A DNA stretch of 64,000 bases from Canna indica (lineage: Eukaryota > Streptophyta > Magnoliopsida > Zingiberales > Cannaceae), in NCBI GenBank assembly GCA_034359265.1, contig CP136890.1, positions 94,451,501 to 94,515,500 of the forward strand, written 5' to 3'. The notes beneath the pieces are model-generated. The model did not search any database. It had not been told where the DNA came from and saw only the letters and a list, made by a program, of their open reading frames with translations. Of this stretch, positions 47,476-59,652 are shown in pieces. How positions within the stretch are numbered: position 1 is the stretch's first letter; each line of letters opens with the position of its first letter. Made by a program: the position numbers and the translations under genes.

Positions 47476-48780
47476 ATGATCATGGATCGAGAAGCGGTCG
47501 TCGCCGCCGCCGTCGTTCTCGTGCTGGTTTCGTCGGTTGCAGCTGCGGCGGCGGACGCCATCAACGTGACGACGCTGGCCTTCAACGAGGGATACATGCC
47601 GCTGTTTGGGGAACACAACCTCGTTCGCTCCGCCGACGGGAGGAGGGTCCGCCTCCTCCTCGACCGCTCCTCAGGTCAGTTCTCCGTTGTGTCGTTGTAT
47701 GTTATAATTAAATATCAGTTCTTTTTCCTGAGCTTTTTTAGTGATATAATCAGGATCTGGGTTTATATCGTCCGATATGTACGACCATGGATTCTTTAGC
47801 GCGTCCATCAAGCTGCCATCCGATTACACGGCGGGGATTGTGGTGGCCTTCTACGTAAGTATATATATATATTTCCTTTTCTTTTACTGCTGACGAAGTG
47901 CGATGTCTTCTTCTAAGTTGTAATCGATTCGCTTCATGCATGCATGCATGCAGACGTCGAACGGCGACGTGTTTGAGAAGAACCACGACGAGCTGGACTT
48001 CGAGTTCCTCGGCAACATCCGCGGCAAGGAATGGCGAGTGCAGACCAACGTGTACGGCAACGGCAGCACCAGCCGCGGCCGCGAGGAACGCTACTACCTC
48101 CCCTTCGACCCCACCGCTGACTTCCACCGCTACTCCATCCTCTGGACTGCAGACAACATCATGTATTTAATATTAGAAACCTCAATCTCCTCTCGTTGAA
48201 GTTTGATGAAGAAGAAGTTTCATCTTCTCACGTTCGATGTCATTAACTTTGTTCCAGCTTCTACATTGACGACACCCCGATCCGCGAGGTCCGCCGGTGC
48301 GACGCCATGGGCGGCGACTACCCGTCGAAGCCGATGTCGCTCTACGCGACCATCTGGGACGCCTCCAGCTGGGCCACGTCCGGCGGCCGCTACAAGGTCA
48401 ACTACAAGTACTCCCCCTTCGCCTCCGACTTCACCGACCTCGCGCTCCTCGGCTGCCGCTTGGACCCCATTCAGCAGGTCCCCTCCTCCGCCGGCAGCAG
48501 CTGCGCCGGCGACTCCGCCGACCTCGTGGCCTCCGGACTGGCGGTCATGACCCCGGAGAAGCGGCAGGCGATGCGCGCTTTCCGGCAGAAGTACATGAGC
48601 TACTCCGTGTGCTACGACCGGGTGCGGTACCCGGAGCCGTTCCCGGAGTGCGAGATTGTGGATTCGGAGAAGAGGAGGTTTCGAGAGACGGGCCACTTGA
48701 GGTTCCGGCGCCACCGGCGTGTGTCTGGCCGAGGTAGGATCCCGGTGGTGGCCAACTCGAGCAGGCATCCACATATGTGA
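47476..48780 (+). CDS. XTH: Xyloglucan endotransglucosylase/hydrolase (XTH28-30 type)
   Basis: Four exons join in frame: 47476-47674, 47754-47854, 47954-48162, 48258-48780, giving 343 residues, within the usual XTH range. XTHs are apoplastic GH16 enzymes that cut and rejoin or hydrolyse xyloglucan. A hydrophobic signal peptide occupies about residues 1-27. The GH16 motif [11 protein letters not shown] is at 111-121, with Glu113 as nucleophile and Glu117 as acid/base. An N-glycosylation site NGS at 136-138 follows closely, as in the family. The C-terminal XET domain carries the conserved Cys residues and YSVCYDR. The long basic tail ([13 protein letters not shown]) points to the group with Arabidopsis XTH28-30. 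The start could instead be the ATG at 47482. Exon 4 is very GC-rich compared with surroundings. Confidence 0.95.
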
Positions 48781-50516
48781 TCGGTGATGGTGATGATGAT
48801 GATGGGCGCCGTCGGTGACTCGGTGGTGGTCTTCTAACATATTTATAAATTATAATGGATCGGAAGGCTAATTATACTTACAATGTAATCATAATTTGAT
48901 TTAAATGTACTTAAAAAACACGTTTCAGAAAGAAGATCTCGAGTGCCTTCTGTTTATTTATTATTTAATTGGTTTTTATGAAATAAATATGTGCCAGGTT
49001 CTTTTAAAATTGTCTAGCTATTTTAATTATAATGTGATATATACATAATCAAATTTATACTATATTTTACAATTTTATCTAAAAAGTTAGAAATTAAAAA
49101 TAAAACACTAGTTACAAATTTGTCAATATTTTATAAGTTATTGCTAATAACACCACAAAGTTAATTTATAATTGACATTTTCTAAAAGGTGAGGGAAAAG
49201 ATATATTGTATATAGTATGATATGTAATTTCTAATATATATAAACATAAAAGATCATATACAATTATCATAAAAAATAATGCAATATATATTTCAATGAT
49301 GTTGTAATATATAAATTTAAGAATATTTTTTTTTTAAAAAAAATAAGAATAGTACTAGGAGGAGGTATATCCTATGTAGTTTTTAAAAAGAAAAAGTATA
49401 ATGATTTATTTGGTCGTTGAAATAGTCAAATATATGATGAATAAAATGAATAAGGAATATAAATATACAATGCATAAGAATAGATAAGGAATTATATAGT
49501 TAGTTTTTTAGTTGACGTCAATAATAGATAAGGAATATAAATAAATGATAAAAATATCATTCTTAATAATATTAATAATTTATATTAATTTATAATTTAT
49601 TCACATATTATATCTTATTATAATGATGATGTAATATTTCACTTGTGTTTCTAATGATTTTATAATTTATTCTAAAATAACAAAAATAGATATAAATTGA
49701 CAAAAATAATAAATAATAATATAATTTATTATAATTCATAGTAATACAATAAATATATAAATGTTTGTAGTTTTTAAAAACAAAATATTAATTTAAAATA
49801 TAATAAATATAATTTCTTTAATTAATTAAGTGGCTTATTATGTAATTTAGAAACGTTGCAAATACATATAATATAATATAATATACATATGTAATTGGGA
49901 TTCATTATAATGAGAAAAATTGAAATATATTATCACGGATAAGCCAAGAATAAATATTTTTCATCCGTATAATATACATGATGTAATTGAGATACTTATC
50001 CGGGGAAAAGTTAAAAATTATTATCATAAATAGGCAAAGAACAATTATTCTTCATCTATCAAGAATAGATGAAGGTAGTGATATTTATTCATTGTCTTTA
50101 GAACCCGGTAATAGAAACAGACGAGAAATAATTATACTAGTTATTGCCTATTTTGACAATCAAAGAAGGTAAATAATTATATTATATAGAATCATTGCCC
50201 ATCGTGACTAGCACAATTGATGACAATAGTTATAAATTACTTTGAGGTTTGAGGTTTGAATATTAGTAGGTGTCTCCTTTGTATGAATTTTTCATTTTGT
50301 GTGGAACACGTTTTTTTTTTTGCAAAAAAAAATGACGGATTAGATATCAGATAAATGTTTTTTAAATAACTGAAAATTTTTAGAAAATTACCCCCTCGCC
50401 CTTGAATTTAAGAACCTTATTATTATAACATAAATTCATTAAATATTTGTTATTTGTAGTGTTTTTTTTCGGAATCTAATAATTATATATTAAATGTTAA
50501 ATTATATTTGTAGATA
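48781..50516. other. AT-rich spacer downstream of XTH
   Basis: Very AT-rich low-complexity sequence with no recognised exon or terminal-repeat structure. It probably includes the XTH 3'UTR at its start. Confidence 0.6.
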
Positions 50517-50952
50517 AAGGAAAAATCATACTTTTGGTCCCCATAATTTATTATAATTTAGATTTTAGTCCTTTTAGTTTCAAAATTTTAATTTTAGTCA
50601 TCATACTTTATTTCTGTTTACAATTTAGTTACTGCCGTCACATCAGGCCTAAACGGAGCTGACATGGATAATATGTGTTGACTGGACATTACTGACGTGG
50701 AGCCTGTAGGGACCAATTTTATAAACGATAGGGACTAAAATCAAAATTTTGTAAACTATGAGAACTAAAATCAAAATTCGAGTAAACTATGAGGTCCAAA
50801 ATTATTATTTTCCCTAAAAAGTATAAAAGAATTACAATTTATTTAAAATAATTATATTATTTAGAAATATTATAATTGAGCATACTATAGTAATTTACGT
50901 TAATTTGGATGAATTTAAATTGATGTCGTCATTAGGCGTCAGCTTTTCGATT
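50517..50952. repeat. Left arm of a large inverted repeat
   Basis: This arm is the diverged inverse of 54583-55028 and shares words such as GACATGGATAATATGTG, ACATTACTGACGTGGAGC and GTAATTTACGTTAATTTG. Its outer 300 bp (50517-50815) is itself MITE-like, with inverted ends around GGAAAATAATAATTTTGG. Together the arms span about 4.5 kb with CACTA-3 inserted between them. No clear target duplication was found. Confidence 0.8.
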
Positions 50953-51555
50953 AATCACCTTAATTCACTACTAGAAAAATAGGCATCAGCAACGGTTGAT
51001 GCCGTTGCTGAGCCGTGGCAGAAACTCGCGTTGCTGATAACTTAGCAACGGATTCGCAACGGCCGCTCGGGCTGTTGCTAAAAATATTATCAGCAACGGT
51101 TTTGCCATAGACCCGGAGCCGTTGTGGATAACATTAATAGGAACGGCCGCTGAGTCCGTAGCAACGCCATTAGTAAAATCTCGTCGCTAAGTCGTTGCTG
51201 TAGATCATTAGCAACAACTTTCGATAAACTTTTAGCAACGGCTTTCCCACGGACGGCCGTGGGAAAGCCGTTGCTGATTATGTGAACCTAGTAACGAAAA
51301 AAATTCAAATTTCAAATTTCCATTGATACATTGATACATTATCTGATACATAACTCACACACCCATACACTCATACGCACATTCATTCACACATCACAAA
51401 TACACCAAGATATACATCAAAACAATTATATTTATATTGATAATTATCCACAATAATATAAAAACTATTCAAATACAAAATTGAAGTATCAATATCCAAA
51501 CAAAATAAATTAAACAAGTCCAATATCTCAGTAACAAAGTCAATATAAAAAAATA

Positions 51556-53065
51556 TCACGATGACGATGGAGGATGATCTGGATCATATGGCGGGGTCTG
51601 GAGTGCTTGAGTGTACACCGGCGTGGACTGACTCGAGGACGATGGATTAGATGATGCCGAAGAGATGCTTGCTTTGGGATGACCTGACATGTTGCGTAGC
51701 ATAGCATGCATCTCCGCCATCATCTGATTCTGACGCGCGATCGTCTCCTCTAGAGTCATTATTCTGCTACTATGATCATAACTGGATCAAGAGGTGGACG
51801 GCCGCTCACCAGCGACCGGAGGGGTCGGTGCCCCAAGTGGCCCTAGTACGGCTCGCGCATGACCACTATCTGCAAAGCCATATACGCGGCCATGGTCCCA
51901 GCCACCTGCGGCCTCGACCCACGTTGTTGCGTCAAAGTCCTCAGGGGTGTCCCCGCGCCGCACCACCGTCTGGCTGTAGGTCTCCTACTCGAGTTTGATT
52001 TGTTGTTTAATATTTATCATAAAACTTAAATTATAAATATATAATGAATAATTTAAACAAATATATAGTTACCATAATGTATGCAGCGCGGTTGTCGATG
52101 TACTCCCCCGTCCCATGTACTCGACGGTGAGTCCGCTCAAACACCGCCATCGGGGAGGGTCGCTGGACAGTCCCGTCATCCGACATTCTCGTCTACATTT
52201 ACAAAACAAATATATTAATTAGTACACATAGTAACAAATAAAATATATAATTATGATGCATACTTACCATACGGTTCGCGTGCACTGCAAATGCAACAGA
52301 GCCGCCGGTGTGACGCGCTGCTCCCCCCGACATGCGATTTCTAGCCGCATTCCGAGAAACCTCCTGCCATCGATCCGTTGACCATATTCCCACGAGCTGG
52401 TCCCATATATCCGGAGTAATTCAATCGGGGTCGTATCCCCGAGTCTCCGCGATATTAGTGGTCCCAGCTCGTGCCATCGCCTGGGACCGAGCCTGCCCCA
52501 GCTACCCGTTGTACGCACGGGAAATAGCCTCCCAGGTAGCGTAAATGAATAGCCTTTGGTCCTCGACCCATGTAAAGCGAGCCTGCAAAATAATAATATC
52601 AGTACCAATATTAATCATCATGCATGTAAAAAAAAAAATACGTGCCTCAAACTCGCGCCATAACATGTCGACGTGCTCGCTAGGCACATGAGACCACGTA
52701 GGCCATGCCCCGTGCATGTATCGTCGAATAGTAGAAGAAATGCTCCTTGGCACTTCTTCTTGCTCGAACCTGCACAACAAAAATAAATTTTAATATTATA
52801 TTATGACATAATGAATTTGTAATGATTCATAATTCATGATATATTACCGCTCCCCAATCACGCTAATAAATCTACGTAACTCTATGGCTGGTGGAGGCTG
52901 CCACCTGTTTGGCCCGCGTGGTCGCCTGCGTCTAGATGTACTAGCCTCAGCAGTATCATCGGCAGGAGGATCAACAACAGGAGAATCAGCAGCATGAGTA
53001 AGTGCTGGAGTCTCACCGATCGGAGACTTCGGAGCTCTCCTGCGACGATAACCACGACCAGACAT
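51556..53065 (-). pseudogene. Second CACTA gene of CACTA-3, broken
   Basis: Starts MSGRGYRRRRAPKSP at 53065 and keeps the five-exon plan of CACTA-1, ending in the LQTPPYDPDHPPS tail near 51556. In exon 3, the Gln codon after YNG is a TAG, ending the protein early. A small indel in the same region further differs from CACTA-1. Confidence 0.85.
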
Positions 53066-53490
53066 ATCTGTCGAATAGACATATAATCAGATTATTGTAT
53101 AAATAGTAGAGATATATTTAATAAAATATATACTTTACAATTATTCCTCATCATCTGATATATTTAAATAGAGATGTTTAATCAGATTATTGCATATCAT
53201 CTGGGCGCATATCGGAGAACAAGAGAGATGTTGTCGAAAGTTAGAATAATTAGTTAACAGTTAAAATAAGAACGTAAGTGCAGTACAAATAACTATATTC
53301 TGAAATTATCCAATCAGAGACAATTCAAGAATTGTACGTCGTATAAAAGATCATCTACTTCTTTTACACGGACATACAATCCCCGAACGGATCTAAGGTT
53401 TTGCTAAATCATATCCGACTCGTCGATGCGTACGTGAAACATATCAACTCATCGGATGGATGATTATTTTCTAAATGTTTCGAGACAGTT

Positions 53491-53613
53491 CGAGTCCATA
53501 TTGGACAATTTCGACACGAGCCCAAATTCGACGATTTTGGCAAGAGTCCGAAGTGGACGATTCCGGCGCGCGTCCGAAGTTGACGATTCCAGCACGCGTC
53601 TGAAGTGGACAAT
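53491..53613. repeat. 26-bp array in CACTA-3
   Basis: Four to five diverged units of the array seen in the other copies, on the opposite strand. More substitutions than in CACTA-1 or CACTA-2, consistent with greater age. Confidence 0.8.
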
Positions 53614-54284
53614 TCCGAAATTAATCTAAACCCTAATAATTAATCTAACAAATTAAACAATTAATCTAAATAATTAATTAACATATATAAAAAAATTAAA
53701 AAAATATAAATATGCAATTTCCGGCGCCGGAGTACAGTGTCCGGACAGAGTGTCCGGACACTGTAAAAGCTCTGGCGGTGGCCATCGGCCGAAACCCTAA
53801 AAATATCATTTCGGTCGGATTTCCCGCCGGCCGCAACAGGGAGAGACGGTCGGACGACGATGATTACCTAAAATCGGCGGTTGAGGACGGACGACAGTGT
53901 CGGCAGTGACAGCTCGGCGTCGTCGGCGTCGGTAGCGGCGGTGAGAGGCGGGAGGAGGAGGCGGCGGCGGCAACAACGGGAGGAAGAAGGGTCGGGCGCA
54001 ATTTGCGACCTATATAAACTTATCAGCAACGGCTCACTCGTCCGTTAGAAAGCCGTTGCATATAAGTTATCATCAGCAACGGCTCACTTGTTTGTTAGAA
54101 AACCGTTGATGATAATTAAAATTATCAGCAACGACTCGCGTGTCCGTTAGAAAGCCGTTGCGGATATAGCATATCTGCAACGGCTTGAGAGGCCGTAAGA
54201 ATGCCGTTGCAAATAGCAACGGCTTGAGCGGCCGTTGCTGATAGCCGTTGTTGAAGATTCAATTTCTAGTAGTGATTTAGAGTG

Positions 54285-54595
54285 AATTTCGCATTGACTG
54301 TAGAATTCGAAAACTTGCTCTCATGATCTGCTCATCTCTTCACTGATCACCTCCTCACCTCTATTTTAATCTTAAAATTTAGATGTCGATTTTTATCTGT
54401 TAATTTCCCCAATTTAGGGTGAATTATACGGTGATTGCAAAATTCGAAAACTTGCTCTCCTGATCTACTAATCTCTTCACTGATCACCTCATCACCTCCA
54501 TTTTGATCCTAAAATTTAGGCGTCAATTTTTATCCGTAAATTATTCTAATTTAGGGTGAATTTCACAATGGCTGCAGAATTCGAAAATCTATTGT
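54285..54595. repeat. Tandem repeat of about 130 bp
   Basis: Two nearly full units and a partial third, each starting near AG(A/G)GTGAATT and continuing through GAATTCGAAAACTTGCTCTC and CTTCACTGATCACCTC. They lie between CACTA-3 and the right arm of the large inverted repeat, so they belong to the interior of the older element. Confidence 0.8.
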
Positions 54596-55028
54596 TCCTA
54601 ATATCGGCGTCGATTTAAATTCATTCAAATTAACGTAAATTACTTTAGTGTGCCCAAATTTAATATTTTTTTCAATATTATAATTATTTATAAATAAATT
54701 TAAAATAATATTATGTGATTTTTTTTTATTTTTTAGGAAAAATAATAATTTTGGTTATCATAATTTACTCGAATTTTGATTTTAGTCCCTATAGTTTACA
54801 AAATTTTAATTTTATTCCTCTTAATTTATAAAATTAGTTTATACAAGCTCCACGTCAGTAATGTTCAGTCATCATATATTATCCATGTCAGCTCTGTTTA
54901 GGCCTCGACAGAGATAAAATTCTAAACGAAAAAAAAGTGTGGGAACTAAAATTAAAAATTAAAAATTATAAGAATTAAAATTAAAATTAGTGAAAATTGT
55001 GGAACTAAAAGTCTAATTTTTTCATAAA
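54583..55028. repeat. Right arm of the large inverted repeat
   Basis: Inverse of 50517-50952 with many substitutions and small indels. Key shared words are CCAAATTAACG-type sequence at the inner end, GCTCCACGTCAGTAATGTTC in the middle and TTTTGATTTTAGTCCCTATA. It ends about 260 bp before the MTN start codon. Confidence 0.8.
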
Positions 55029-55288
55029 TAAATAAAGGATTTTAGCGTGCATACTAATTCGATTAATTAATCAATTAATCTAAATTAAGATCATAAGATG
55101 AGCTGGCCCTGGTCGTTGTTGTAGCGTTCACGTCGCCGTTCCTATTTTCGGTTCCGTCTCGCACTTTTCCAAATCCTCGATAAACCCCATCGTCCAATTA
55201 AAACGCCCCCAACAACTCTCTTTACCTCTCTCCCTGCTCCGCTCGGTAGGACTACCAGGAGAGATCAGAGAAGAAGAGAGGGCAGCTC

Positions 55289-58200
55289 ATGGCGCCTCCC
55301 GAGGAGATTTCTGGAGAGGCGGCTTCCGTCGCGGGGGTCGATGAATCAGCAGTCGCACCGGCTGGATCGGTCGCGCTGGATAGGCCAGCGACAATTGTCG
55401 GCGGTGATCTACCCATCTCATCCATACTCATCGTCATAGGTATCGATGAAACCCTAGGCTGCCTTACTCTTCGAATGTTGACTTTGTTTGTGGTCATCGA
55501 TTTTTCTCTCTAGTTGTTTGATTTTGGTTTATTGGTGTTCCGATCGGTAGCTATGCAGACGGAGGCGCTCCCGCTGGTGGCCAAGTTCGAGCTTGTCGAG
55601 GATGATGACCGATCCATGTGAGTATTGGAACTCAATTAGTTCTGTCTTAGCTGTTGTGAGCGAGAAAAGTAGTATCTTTTTCTTTTCTTCTCTATTATTG
55701 ACAAGGGATTTAAAATGAAGCTTCAGCAGAGAGTTTCTGAAGTTTTTAAATAACCCTAGCCTCCATGGATTCCATAAGACTGCATCTAGGATCTTATAAG
55801 GAGGAGGTCATAAGGAGGGAAGGGATTCCAAAGGTCCTAAGGCACTAGTGACGGTGGGGTGAGTGTTTTTGTCTATCGAGGTTGGTGGTGATGGTCCACT
55901 CACAAGGCGCTGACGGCGGTGGGGAAGAAGGGAGGGGAGAAGAGAAAGGGGTTGGAAAAAATTTTGTGGTATGGTGAAACAACGTACAAGGGCATTATGG
56001 GTACATTGTCAAAATTGGTTCAGATTTTTGGTCATTTTATTTACAGTGTCGGTTTTTTGTAATTTTGGAACTTATAGTTCGGTTTTCGTAAATTGCTGAA
56101 ACTACTAACCATATTATATAACTCTCACTTCAATGACTAGCTAAATACTTTTAGTTCTTTTGAGTGCTTGGCATTGACTTCTTTACTTTTAAACAGATTT
56201 CCCAAAGGTGTTCCATGGATCCGATACCATGGTACATACAAAGGCCTGCATATTGATCTTGTTTTGCCAGGGAAAGATTTAGTATTGGGTATATTCTTCC
56301 TTCCTTACTTCATATTCGCTAATTTACATATGTCGTTGCCAGTTTTCAATGGAATGTAAATGATAGTCTAAGTATGTTATCACTATAGGTTCTAAGTAAA
56401 TGATATAATTTATTTGTAGTTTCGTTTATTTCCTTGTTACCTTTATGCATCAATGTGGCAAAATCGTGCCATGAATCTACTTAACTATTTTGCTAGAATT
56501 GAAACAGAATTAAGTACGTGGTGTTCATTCTGAAGATGATGTTCCATACTTCTGCAATATTTCACTTCTTCATCCAAGCATAAGCTGAAAGTTCCTGTTC
56601 TTTAAATGATTTGGAGCAATGTTGCACATATATAATAGACTGTTAGTAGTTAGTATCATTTGTGGCTGCTTCAGTTGTACCTTTTTTTCCAAGTGTGTAT
56701 AGAAATCTTGTGGTTCTAGAAGGAATCAAGTTTTAGCGATCCTTAATTGATAGAATTTGTTCCAAGCTCAACAATTGAATAAAGTGATTCATGTTAAAAA
56801 CAGTGAATTTACTTGGGTATTGTATGTGGTAAGGAGAAACAAAATTCTGAGGGGGTAATGGAACACATAATGTGTACCTTTGTCAGCTTAATATACTGGT
56901 TTCAATATAAACTGCCAGAGCCTCTGAGATGGTTCATACTGAACTAAAACTGAAGAACCATCAAGCTGATTTCCATTTTCTGCAAAATCACTCATTATCT
57001 GCCCAATTATTGCTCAGAATCATTACATAATCTTTTAGATTATAACTATCTTCTTCCTTTCTTTTTTATTGATTTGAAGTTTTTATTGACTTTTGTATTA
57101 CTTTCAGGTGTTGATAATGTTGGTACAGTATCAGCAGCTCTTGTGACGTATGCTTCTATTCAAGCATTGAAACCAGACCTTATCATCAATGCAGGAACTG
57201 CAGGTGGCTTTAGAGTACGCTTCTATCATAATCCCTAGAAAGGCTCTTTTGTTATATCATAGTATCATACCAAGATTAATGAATCTTGAAAAACCAACTT
57301 TGATATGCTCGGACTCACTTTTAGTCTTATATATGCAGTGATGTGAATAAATATGAATCTATTTTGTGGTTGACAACAGTTTTGTATGTTATCTGAGTCA
57401 TATGGTATAGCTTAATTATATCTGTTATCTTGATAATTTAAGCATGCAGTGCAGCAGTCCACTTAGAATTATGAATATATGATCCATAAATGCTTTAATT
57501 TTTTTCTTTCGCTTTGGAACCCTTTCAGTTCTAAATGTACTGGTGTCCACCAAATAGTTACTGATTATCCTGCTATTGCAGGACCACTTTGTGAAGCTTT
57601 GACTGATTGACCAATAATTAACCTTTTCATGAGGACCCTCAGAATGCAATACAACTCATCCATAGTTTCTATTTTCAAGTACTTAGGTTTATCTGTTGCA
57701 CAAATTTCATCCTTGTTATTGAGGTCTTCTCTTCTTTATTTAACTTTTTACTTCTTTTCTTTTTCATTTTCTTTCGGCTTCTAATTAAATTACCATAGTT
57801 GATTGTTCCTTATTTGCTGCTAGTTATCACCTATTTTTTCAAACTGAAATGCTAACTTCAGCAATGTCATTTGCAGTTGGCTTTACCGTATCTATATCAT
57901 TCTTTTCTACCTAAACTTTCCAAGAGGAAATTCTACCCAGTTAAACTTATGATCCCCCATGGAATGTATTTGTATGGTGTTCCTTCCTTCTCTCTAGTTG
58001 TTTGCTCCTCTTTTTTTGGCTCAATTCGCTGATCTTCAATTCCTCATATAATCATATCTTCTCAATGTGTCTTCAGAATAAGCACATATTTTGTTAACAC
58101 AAGTTCTTACTGATGTCTTCCATTTTTTTGTTAGATTGGTCAAACATAGCTTTGTTTCTGCCAATTGGACTTGATTTATCATTATCGCATTGTGTAACAA

Positions 58201-59593
58201 GATTAAAAACATGATTCTTGACCATTTCAGGCAAAAGGAGCATGCATTAAGGATATCTACCTTGTCTCTGGTGTTTCTTTTCATGACAGAAGAATACCTA
58301 TACCTGTGAGTATTCTTATGTTTACTGCATCTGCTTTCATCTTTATTTTTAGGCGTTTATTCAAGATAATATCCATCATCTGATCTGTCTTGTTACATAG
58401 AACAGGATGATCTGTTAAGAAGATATTGTGATTTTATTCATTATATGGGTTGGTTCTTTTTTCAGTCTTATTGACTAGATTCAATTGTCGCACTATTTTC
58501 TATTTCAAGATGGCCACTTCTCTATCTTTGTTTTGACCTAAGGTAGACTTCTGGATGTTTATGTGGTCAAAGTTCTTTGATTTAGAGAGGTGTTGCAGTG
58601 TAAGATGGCATTTTTGAAAGGAACACCATTGCTTATATTTCTATTTTCTAACACTTAAAGGGCCATCAATATTGTTTTCTTATGTTTTTATGCATAGATG
58701 GAGTCATGGAGATGCTCTTACTATTACATCTAGTGATGTATATAGGTCTTTTGACAATTCAATTAGTTCCATTTATATTCCAATGTAAAACTGGACTGAG
58801 TCCAATACAAGAATATGATGTTGCAAGATTGTTTAAAATAGCTTGGCTAGGGCTTTTGAATGTCAAGAGTATCTGTTGTAAAACTTGCAAGTGCAAATTG
58901 TGGAGAAGATCTTGAAAGTGGCAGTGCAAATGCAAAGAACCATATAACACCTTGTTGATGGAATTGACTAAAACTAGCATTCAAGTGAATCTATTATAAG
59001 CTTAAGTATAAGCATCAAGTCATTCATTCCTCCACATCAAGGGAAAAAAAAGCTGTTGGAGTGGATAAGTTTATAAGTACCATTTCCTTATACAATATGC
59101 AGTTATATATATTACTTTTCTGACATGTTCCATGATCTTCATAGTGAGATTTATGCTAGTTATTCTCTCTTATTTGACTGTTTTTGCACGTATGCAGGTT
59201 TTTGATTTATATGGAATTGGAGCTAGGTCAACATTCTCTACTCCAAATCTTGTAAAAGAACTTGGCTTGAAGGTAGCCATTTAACATATACTGTAATTCT
59301 TCCATATGTGCAAGGCTATTTAACATATACTGTAATTCTTCCATATGTGCAAATTAATCATAGCTATAACATATTCTTTTGCTTTTCTATATCTGGAGAG
59401 CATGGTTAATGGTTTAAGTACGGTTCCTTACTACCCATTGAGGGAAAGAACCAGTTCGTGAACATTGCACCAGGTCGGACAGTCATAAAGTCTCTATTTT
59501 GTTTTATTACACGCAGAACAACATTAAACATCAAATGGGACATCTTTGCTGGTGCTTCTCTTTTTCTCTATTATTATTATTATTATTATTATT

Positions 59594-59652
<59 letters not shown>

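Larger units (their letters stand above)
50966..54274 (-). mobile_element. CACTA-3: internally deleted CACTA element, reversed
   Basis: A 3309-bp relative of CACTA-1 in opposite orientation, with CACTACTAGAAA ends and the flanking 3-bp duplication ATT (50963-50965, 54275-54277). It lacks TNP2 through a deletion different from that of CACTA-2, starting in the hairpin loop (near 53200) and ending just upstream of the second gene. It keeps a shorter 26-bp array (53491-53613), one hairpin arm (53208-53294), the TATA-like word and both subterminal zones. It sits between the arms of an older inverted repeat, so it is a nested insertion. Confidence 0.93.

Noticed and set aside
48220..48840. Long minus-strand open frame opposite XTH
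   Set aside because: Antisense shadow of the GC-rich XTH exon 4, with low-complexity composition.
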